A stretch of DNA of 18,504 bases from CAZYWA01 sp964650975 [NCBI: uncultured bacterium]. Its GTDB lineage: Bacteria > JADJOY01. This document shows positions 13,399 to 18,504 of the stretch, piece after piece (the first letter of the stretch is position 1; the number at the start of each line of letters is the position of its first letter). The notes beneath the pieces were generated by a model. It saw only the letters and a program-made list of their open reading frames with translations, did no database searches and was not told where the DNA came from. The position numbers and the translations under genes are program-made. Location of the stretch: NCBI GenBank assembly GCA_964650975.1, contig CAZYWA010000106.1:1-18504 (forward strand). The letters run 5' to 3'.

Positions 13399-15615
13399 TC
13401 AGAAGAGCAGGCCTTGCAGACCCATCGACACGTTCATGTCGCCTTCGAAGCCGAGCTGGCCGTTCATGAAGAGCTGCATCCCGTCGACTTCGCCGTTGGT
13501 CATGCCGACGAAGTTTTCGGCGGAGCACGAGAGCGTGAACGCCGCTTCGGGTGAAAGGCCTGGCGTGACAGTGGCCTCCGCGCCCTGGATCGTGACTGAC
13601 CACTGGCCACCAACCTCGCCCGACACGTTGAACGCGAAGGTGCCGTTGAACCCGCCGGTGAGATCCGGGTTCTCGCGGAGCTTCCAGGGCAAGCGGCGAT
13701 CGAACCACTCCTCTACGCTCGCGATCCGAGTCGGGGCGTCGTCGACCGGACCTCGGGCCAGCGCCTCGGCACGCTCGCAGCGCATTTGCTCGCGCAGGCT
13801 CTCGGTCGCCGCCTGGTTCACGGTGAGCGCCAGCGCCTCCAGATCGCCCTCGATCACGACCCCGTAGTCGCGCGCCGCTCCTTCGACCGACACGTACTCG
13901 TCGAGCACGTCCTCGAGCACCCGCTCCGCGGGTCGATCGAACGGATCGCCCCAGCCGGAGCCGGACGCGAAGTCGACGATGATCTGCTCGCCGGCTTTGT
14001 GCCCGACGTAGAACGCGGTGTGCTTCACCTCGTAAGCGGCGGGCCCGCCCTGGCGCAGAAACACGCGGTTCACCGAGCCTGGCTGGCCGCCGGCGACGCC
14101 CGGCACGCGGGTCTTGGCGCCCAGCACCCACGTGTACACCTGGCAATCGCTGGTCACTTCCTTCACGTAGCGGGCGCCCGGCTGTCCGCGCCAGAAGCCC
14201 GGGCCGCCGCTGTCGGTGATCAGATCGCGCGCCATCTGACGGTGGGGCAGCAAGCTCTCGTTGATCTCGGCGGTCGAGAGGATCAGGTTGCCGAAGGCCG
14301 TGGGTGTCGCTCCCCAGCCGTCGCCGGCCGACGAGGCGCAGGCGCAGGTCGACGTGGTGTCGACCGACTGGTCGACGAAGAAAGCCCCGGTTTGCGGGTG
14401 ATTCCCGAAGATCACCGTGGGGATCGCGATCTTGTAGGTCTGCGGCTGCGCGCGATCGGGAACCGCCTGCGAGAGCGCCAGGCACAGCGCCTCCGACACT
14501 TCGACGCCCGGGTGATGGGTCCCCGCCGACACCGGGCGTGTTTCCTCCGGGTTGATGCACGTGCCCTTGGGAACGATCAGCTCCATCGCCTCGAAGAGGC
14601 CCTCGTTCTTCGGGATCGACGGATCGAGCATGGTGCAGAGCTGTGACAGCACCATTCCTTGCGTGTTGCCGAAGGTGCCGTTGGTGGTGAGGTTCGAGCG
14701 CCGATCCGAGCCGCTGTAATCGAGGGTGAGCTGGTCGCCGGCCACCGTGGCCTTGCAGTGGATCTTGATGTCGCGGTTGCCGCGGGTGTCTTGCTCGAGG
14801 ATCGACAGGCCCTCGTAGACACCGTCGGGCCAGCTCGCGATCTCGCGCTTGAGCTGCTTCTTGGTGAGATCGATCGAGTACTGGACCGCCGCGCGGATGG
14901 TCGGCACACCGTAGCTCTCGACCAGCTCGGTCAGCCTGCGGGCGCCCAGCGTGGCGGCGCCCATCTGCGCCTTGAGATCGGCGCCGTGGGTGGGCAAGCG
15001 GTTGTTGGTGCGCAAGAGATAGAGCACGTCCTTCCGCTCGACGCCTTCTTCCACGAGCTTGATCGCCGGCACTCGCAGGCCTTCGGCCCACACGTCGACC
15101 GCGTTGACCGAGTAGCCGCCCGGCGTGTCGCCGCCGGTGTCGCCGTGGTGGCACTGGATCGACGCGATCAGCACCAGCTCTCCGCCGACCACGACCGGCG
15201 CGAAGATGTTCCAATCGGGCAGATGTCCGCCGCCGTGGTAGGGATCGTTGGCCGCGAACACGTCGCCGGTGTGGAAGCCTTCCTTGCCGAAGAACTCGAG
15301 CGCGAAGCGCACCGGACCGCGCGACGCCAGCATGAACTGCGGAATGCCCACCGAGAGCGCCGCGAGACGCCCGTCCGAGTCGAGGATGCTGGCGTTCCGC
15401 TCGTTCGACTGATTGAGGATCGGAGTCACCGCGGCGAGGCTCACGTGCATCGCCATCTCGAACGCCACGGTCTCCATGGCGCCGCGGATCACCTCGGCGG
15501 TGATCGGATCGATGCGATGCTTCCTCGGGGCGCTTCTCTGGAATCGCTTCTTCGCGACGCGCTTGGCGGAGGCGCTTTTCTCGGCAGGACGGCGGGCCCG
15601 ACTGGTCGCTCTCAT
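13399..15615 (-). CDS. hyuB: HyuB-type hydantoinase/oxoprolinase subunit fused to a C-terminal SCP2 lipid-binding domain
   Basis: Protein of 738 aa. Residues about 34-610 are a HyuB (hydantoinase B/oxoprolinase) core starting IDPITAEVIRGAMETVAFEM and closing with SGSGWGDPFDRPAERVLEDVL. A cluster of possible metal ligands is present: Asp79/Asp81 (ILDSDG), Asp124, His127 and His131, Asp134 (HLPDW), His156/His157 and Asp159 (CHHGDTGGD). With HyuA it would use ATP to open a lactam or imide ring or to carboxylate a carbonyl compound. The first 33 residues are an unusual Lys/Arg-rich tail. The last ~110 residues (about 630-738) read as an SCP2 sterol-carrier domain: helix VEEWFDRRLP, strands FAFNVSG and WSVTIQG, then FTLSCSAENFVGMTNGE and MNGQLGFEGDMN. 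The ATG at 15615 overlaps the hyuA stop as ATGA. Confidence 0.93.
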   Translation of the reverse strand: MRATSRARRPAEKSASAKRVAKKRFQRSAPRKHRIDPITAEVIRGAMETVAFEMAMHVSLAAVTPILNQSNERNASILDSDGRLAALSVGIPQFMLASRGPVRFALEFFGKEGFHTGDVFAANDPYHGGGHLPDWNIFAPVVVGGELVLIASIQCHHGDTGGDTPGGYSVNAVDVWAEGLRVPAIKLVEEGVERKDVLYLLRTNNRLPTHGADLKAQMGAATLGARRLTELVESYGVPTIRAAVQYSIDLTKKQLKREIASWPDGVYEGLSILEQDTRGNRDIKIHCKATVAGDQLTLDYSGSDRRSNLTTNGTFGNTQGMVLSQLCTMLDPSIPKNEGLFEAMELIVPKGTCINPEETRPVSAGTHHPGVEVSEALCLALSQAVPDRAQPQTYKIAIPTVIFGNHPQTGAFFVDQSVDTTSTCACASSAGDGWGATPTAFGNLILSTAEINESLLPHRQMARDLITDSGGPGFWRGQPGARYVKEVTSDCQVYTWVLGAKTRVPGVAGGQPGSVNRVFLRQGGPAAYEVKHTAFYVGHKAGEQIIVDFASGSGWGDPFDRPAERVLEDVLDEYVSVEGAARDYGVVIEGDLEALALTVNQAATESLREQMRCERAEALARGPVDDAPTRIASVEEWFDRRLPWKLRENPDLTGGFNGTFAFNVSGEVGGQWSVTIQGAEATVTPGLSPEAAFTLSCSAENFVGMTNGEVDGMQLFMNGQLGFEGDMNVSMGLQGLLF

Positions 15616-17708
15616 CGCTTGCCTCGCTTCGCTCCGACGCGCGTGATCACGTGGTTGCCGTAGCGATCCACGGTCGATCGCTGGCCGGGGTGGATCACGA
15701 TGGTCGAGAACGTTTCCTCGATGATCGCGGGCCCTTTCACGACCTCGCCGGCCGCGAGGCGCGCGCCGTCGTAGATCGGCGTTGGGACCATGGCGCCGCC
15801 GAAGTAGGCCTTGCGGTGGCCGGTGAGCGCCGAGCGCGCGGTCCCACGGCCGCTCTTCGCCCGCCCGGTGATGCGCGGCAGCTCGGGCTTGGGAGCGCGT
15901 CCCACGGTGCGGACCGTGATCTCGGCGATCACCACCGGCTCGTTGGGAGTGGCGAACGTGTGCAGCTCTTCGTGCAGCGCATGAAAACGGGCGGTCAGCC
16001 CATCCAGCGTCTCCCGGGTGATACCGCGCCCGTTGCGCTCGATCGGCACGCTCAGGGTGAACGTCTGGCCCGGATAGCGGCAGCCGAACGCGACGTGATG
16101 CGTGACGGCCTCGTCCTTCACGCCGACTTGCGCGAGCTCGGCTTCCGCTCGCCGGCGGAGCTCGGCGATCTGCGCGTTGGCGGCGTCGAGATCGAGCAGC
16201 TGGGCCTCGGAGATGTTCGCGTGCACCTGGTTCACGACGAAGTCCGCGGTGAGCGTGCCGAAGGCGGACAGCACCGGCGACAAGCTCGGGACGATGATCC
16301 TCTCGATCCCGAGGTCGAGGGCCTGCGCGGACGCGTGGGTGGGTCCGCCGCCGCCGAAGGCCAGCAGGTCGAACTTGCGCGGATCGTGGCCCTTCTCCGA
16401 GGAGACCCGGCGGATGGCGTTGTTCATGTTGGCGTTGGTGAGGCGATGGATGCCCGCCGCCGCCTCGATCACGCTCAAGCCCAGTGGCTTCGCGACCTGC
16501 GCGCGGATCGCGTCCTCGACTCCTTCCGCGTGGATGGCGAGCGCGCCGCCGCAGAGCGCCTTGGGATTCAGGTAGCCCAAGATCAGGTTCGCGTCGGTCA
16601 CGGTCACCTGATCGCCGCCGCGGCCGTAGCAGATCGGCCCCGGATCCGATCCCGCCGACTCCGGTCCCACGGTGAGGCCGCCCGCGCGGACCTTCGCGAT
16701 CGAGCCGCCGCCGGCGCCGATCGACAGCACGTCCACCACCGGCAGCGCGATGCAGTGCCGGTAGAGCCAGTTCCAGAAGCTCTTGATCTCGGGCTCGCCG
16801 CCACGGACCAGGCACACGTCGTACGAGGTGCCGCCCATGTCGACGCCGATGAAGTTCTTGCTGTGGCAGTGCTTCGCGACCTCGACGGTGGCCGTCACCC
16901 CGCCCGCCGGACCCGACGCCAGCGTGACGATGGGCCGGCGCTTCACCGCGTCGACGGTGGTGATGCCACCGTTCGACTGCATGATCAGCAGCGGGTTCTG
17001 GTAGCCGCCAGCGCGGAGCTCCAGGACGAGCCGCTCCAAGTAGGCGACCACGCGCGGTCCCACGAATGCGGTGACGAGCGTGGTGGAGGTGCGCTCGAAC
17101 TCGGGTGCCGCGGGCATCACCTCGTGCGAGAGATAGATGCGCGCGTTGGGCGCTTCCTCGCGTACGATCTCCGCCACGCGCTTCTCGTGCGCCGAGTCGA
17201 CGAAGCTGAAGAGCAGCGCCACGGCGATCGACTGGATGCCGTGCTGATGGAAGCGCCGCGCGGCGCGGCGCACGGCGTCCTCGTCGAGCGGAGTGAGCAC
17301 GTGGCCGTGATGGTCGAGGCGCCCGGGAACGCCGATCCGGAAACGCCGCTTCGCGATGACCGGCGGGGCGGGGTACGTGGGATCCCAGATGTTCTCGCGC
17401 CAGCCGCGGCGGAACTCGATCTCGTCGCGATGCCCCTCGGTGGTGATGAGACCGGTGGCAGCGCCGCTGTGCTCGATCAGTGTGTTGTCGGCGGTCGTGG
17501 TGGCGTGCACCACCACGTCGGTTCCGCCCAGCAGCTCGCTGATTGCGAGGCTCTCGCCGCGCGCCAGCTCGCTCAGTCCGGCCAGCACTCCCCGGGCCTG
17601 ATCCTGTGGCGTCGTGAGGCTCTTGGTGACTTGAACCGACCCGTCCGGCCGGACCAGCGCAAAGTCCGTGAACGTGCCGCCGACGTCGATGCCGATGCGG
17701 TAGCCCAA
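15612..17708 (-). CDS. hyuA: HyuA-type hydantoinase/oxoprolinase/acetone carboxylase subunit
   Basis: ATP-binding subunit of the HyuA/HyuB family, 698 aa, normal length. The ASKHA-fold phosphate motif IGIDVGGTFTDF (5-16) opens the protein. Later come GVDMGGTSYDV, the glycine loop SIGAGGGSIAKV, GPESAGSDPGP and TDANLILGYL, all typical. Relatives include ATP-dependent hydantoinases, 5-oxoprolinase, caprolactamase and acetone/acetophenone carboxylases; sequence alone does not choose between them. I place the start at TTG 17708 because GGAGG lies 5 bp upstream and the product then begins three residues before IGIDVGG. An in-frame GTG at 17777 would add 23 Cys/Arg-rich residues and falls inside the inverted repeat. 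hyuA leads an operon with hyuB-SCP2 and the SRPBCC gene. Confidence 0.93.
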   Translation of the reverse strand: MGYRIGIDVGGTFTDFALVRPDGSVQVTKSLTTPQDQARGVLAGLSELARGESLAISELLGGTDVVVHATTTADNTLIEHSGAATGLITTEGHRDEIEFRRGWRENIWDPTYPAPPVIAKRRFRIGVPGRLDHHGHVLTPLDEDAVRRAARRFHQHGIQSIAVALLFSFVDSAHEKRVAEIVREEAPNARIYLSHEVMPAAPEFERTSTTLVTAFVGPRVVAYLERLVLELRAGGYQNPLLIMQSNGGITTVDAVKRRPIVTLASGPAGGVTATVEVAKHCHSKNFIGVDMGGTSYDVCLVRGGEPEIKSFWNWLYRHCIALPVVDVLSIGAGGGSIAKVRAGGLTVGPESAGSDPGPICYGRGGDQVTVTDANLILGYLNPKALCGGALAIHAEGVEDAIRAQVAKPLGLSVIEAAAGIHRLTNANMNNAIRRVSSEKGHDPRKFDLLAFGGGGPTHASAQALDLGIERIIVPSLSPVLSAFGTLTADFVVNQVHANISEAQLLDLDAANAQIAELRRRAEAELAQVGVKDEAVTHHVAFGCRYPGQTFTLSVPIERNGRGITRETLDGLTARFHALHEELHTFATPNEPVVIAEITVRTVGRAPKPELPRITGRAKSGRGTARSALTGHRKAYFGGAMVPTPIYDGARLAAGEVVKGPAIIEETFSTIVIHPGQRSTVDRYGNHVITRVGAKRGKR

Positions 17709-17713
17709 ACGCC

Positions 17714-17718
17714 CCTCC
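17714..17718 (-). promoter_or_regulatory. Shine-Dalgarno GGAGG that decides the TTG start of hyuA
   Basis: On the minus strand GGAGGGG reads towards TTG at 17708 with a 5 bp spacer after GGAGG. No other candidate start of hyuA has such a site, and this choice places the conserved IGIDVGG motif at the usual distance from the N-terminus. Confidence 0.7.
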
Positions 17719-17768
17719 GGTCGATCGGAAGACCTGCCCAACGCCGAACATCGGGAGCAGAACCTCAA

Positions 17769-17787
17769 ATTTGACACTTCGTCAAAT
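17769..17787. promoter_or_regulatory. AT-rich perfect inverted repeat, probable operator of the hyu operon
   Basis: Arms ATTTGAC (17769-17775) and GTCAAAT (17781-17787) are separated by ACTTC. An overlapping palindrome TCAAATTTGA lies at 17765-17774. This is a rare AT-rich spot in a very GC-rich window. It stands about 60 bp before the hyuA start and also upstream of the divergent hydrolase gene. The form (7-5-7) suits a dimeric regulator such as TetR, GntR or MarR type. TTGACA and TTGACG within it could double as -35 elements, but no clear -10 follows on either strand. No regulator gene is in the window. Confidence 0.55.
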
Positions 17788-17839
17788 ACGCACGAGCCTC
17801 GGTTCCCTGCCGCTCGCGCGAGGGAGCGATCGATGATTT

Positions 17840-17916
17840 GGAGGGACGCGGTCCCTCGCGTCCGCAGCGATCGATTCGTGATGCAGACGTTGCGGCTACG
17901 AGGGACCTAGCCCTCC
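17840..17916 (+). repeat. Family B palindromic repeat, copy 3
   Basis: The left hairpin has arms GGACGCG (17844-17850) and CGCGTCC (17857-17863) around loop GTCCCT. The right half has GGCTACG (17894-17900), AGGGAC, then CTAGCC with one base lost, leaving a 5 bp stem GGCTA/TAGCC. The outer ends GGAGGG (17840-17845) and CCCTCC (17911-17916) are perfectly inverted. Arms differ from copy 2 at two paired positions, so structure is kept. It lies in the 244 bp gap between hyuA and the hydrolase gene. Confidence 0.88.
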
Positions 17917-17952
17917 ACGCAGAGCTGCCGGCCGCCGTCGCGCGATTCCGCC

Positions 17953-18504
17953 ATGCCCGAGCCCGCGATCCCTCGTTCGCTGCGCGTCGCGGCCGCCGAC
18001 GGTCTGGCGCTCCGGTGCCTGGACTGGGGTGGGTCCGGCCCGGCGCTCTGCTTCTGGCACGGCTTCGGCCACGACGCGCACGTCTGGGACGAGATCGCGC
18101 CGGCTTTCAGGGCGTCGTTCCGGGTGCTCGCGTTCGACCTGCGCGGTCACGGCGGCTCCGACCACGATCCGATGGGCCGCTATCACCATGCGTCGATCGG
18201 CAAGGACATGGGCGCCGCCATGACTGCGCTCGAGCTCGACCGTGCGGCGATCGTGGCCCACTCGACGGCGGGCCACGCCGCCATCGGCTTCGCGGCGCGG
18301 CGGCCGGAGGCGGTGCTCGAGCTGGCGCTCGTCGACGCGGGCGCGGAGCTCAAGTCGAGCGGTGGTGGCGGCGGAGGAGGAGCGGCACGCGATGGCGACG
18401 GCTCGTTCGCGCGCGGCGAGCACTACGCGGCGCTGCGCGCGCGCGTAAAAACCCGCGCGCGCACCCACCACCAGGCGCCCCACCCGCCCCCCAGGCTCCC
18501 CGCG
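17953..18504 (+). CDS. Alpha/beta hydrolase, N-terminal part (runs off right edge)
   Basis: The open frame from ATG 17953 runs through the last base with no stop (184 codons). It shows the alpha/beta hydrolase start: oxyanion motif WHGFGHDAHVW (HGF at 36-38), strand and turn LAFDLRGHGGSD (59-70), and the nucleophile elbow VAHSTAGH with Ser104. The elbow reads A-H-S-T-A rather than the usual G-x-S-x-G. Strand LELALVDAG follows at about 122-130. The catalytic acid and His would lie beyond the window. From about residue 137 the sequence becomes Gly-rich, and from about 165 it is Arg/His/Pro-rich and unlike the family, so the last 20 or so codons may be unreliable. No clear ribosome site precedes the ATG. 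It is divergent from hyuA. Confidence 0.75.
   Translation, partial: MPEPAIPRSLRVAAADGLALRCLDWGGSGPALCFWHGFGHDAHVWDEIAPAFRASFRVLAFDLRGHGGSDHDPMGRYHHASIGKDMGAAMTALELDRAAIVAHSTAGHAAIGFAARRPEAVLELALVDAGAELKSSGGGGGGGAARDGDGSFARGEHYAALRARVKTRARTHHQAPHPPPRLPA
18430..18504. other. Low-complexity right edge, possibly unreliable sequence
   Basis: The last 75 bp are made of alternating CG runs, one TAAAAA interruption and long C runs. The open hydrolase frame loses all family resemblance here. This looks like a poorly resolved contig end rather than biology, though a real low-complexity segment cannot be excluded. Confidence 0.45.

Noticed and set aside
15616-17751. The hyuB reading frame stays open upstream through nearly the whole of hyuA, giving an apparent 1450-aa ORF
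   Set aside because: The upstream half is an Arg-rich out-of-frame reading of hyuA, which has a complete family match in its own frame. The ATGA overlap at 15615 gives the natural hyuB start.
15651-17774. 707-aa antisense ORF across hyuA
   Set aside because: Such antisense frames arise from GC-rich third positions. The translation has no recognisable motif and the opposite strand encodes a clear HyuA protein.
17709-17777. GTG start at 17777 for hyuA
   Set aside because: It would add 23 residues unlike the family, places the start inside the palindrome at 17769-17787, and lacks the good ribosome site seen before the TTG at 17708.

Overview
The window is a very GC-rich stretch of bacterial chromosome. 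Coding density is high, most genes have GTG/TTG/ATG starts with purine-rich ribosome sites, and long spurious antisense ORFs are everywhere. Gene content (several acyl-CoA genes, a lipid-transfer-type thiolase with its OB-fold partner, a HyuA/HyuB pair, a lipoprotein arylsulfotransferase) fits a free-living heterotroph of the uncultured high-GC 'deltaproteobacterial' type (Myxococcota, Binatota or similar). I cannot fix the phylum from sequence alone. There is no rRNA, tRNA, CRISPR array, transposase or phage gene. The right edge ends in low-complexity sequence that looks like a poor contig end.

Layout. (1) 1-1507, minus: the start of a PotB-like permease gene (runs off the left edge) and a PotA-like ATPase gene, overlapping by 8 bp. 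(2) 1822-3303, plus: an unrecognised protein with two membrane segments. (3) 3508-10907, minus: a catabolic block. In transcription order it is a GT39-like membrane glycosyltransferase, then (after a gap with a good promoter candidate) aldehyde dehydrogenase, SDR, two crotonase paralogues, a thiolase and a DUF35 zinc-ribbon/OB-fold protein. The thiolase-DUF35 pair overlaps by ATGA and resembles the retro-aldolase pairs of steroid/branched side-chain degradation. The crotonases lack both hydratase glutamates. (4) 11116-12897, plus: a lipoprotein with a TIG domain and an arylsulfotransferase propeller. (5) 12910-17708, minus: hyuA, hyuB and a small SRPBCC protein. HyuB carries an extra C-terminal SCP2 lipid-binding domain, which is unusual. 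(6) 17953 to the right edge, plus: an alpha/beta hydrolase, incomplete.

The most striking non-genic content is two families of structured repeats. Family A (three copies: 315-414, 3310-3409, 5084-5198; all in the same orientation) has consecutive hairpins whose arms change in a compensatory way between copies. One copy lies in frame inside the N-terminal coding region of the permease, like the palindromic elements that insert into Rickettsia genes. Family B (1609-1684, 5210-5284, 17840-17916) has hairpins with an invariant GTCCCT loop (AGGGAC in the inverted half) and covarying stems. A and B sit side by side between a crotonase gene and the thiolase gene. Together they look like mobile or formerly mobile palindromic elements with conserved secondary structure.

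The working model is a locus for taking apart a hydrophobic acyl-CoA or steroid-like compound: SCP2 and SRPBCC domains to hold the substrate, HyuAB for an ATP-dependent ring or carbonyl reaction, and the ALDH/SDR/crotonase/thiolase-DUF35 block for oxidation and carbon-carbon cleavage. The substrate is inference only.
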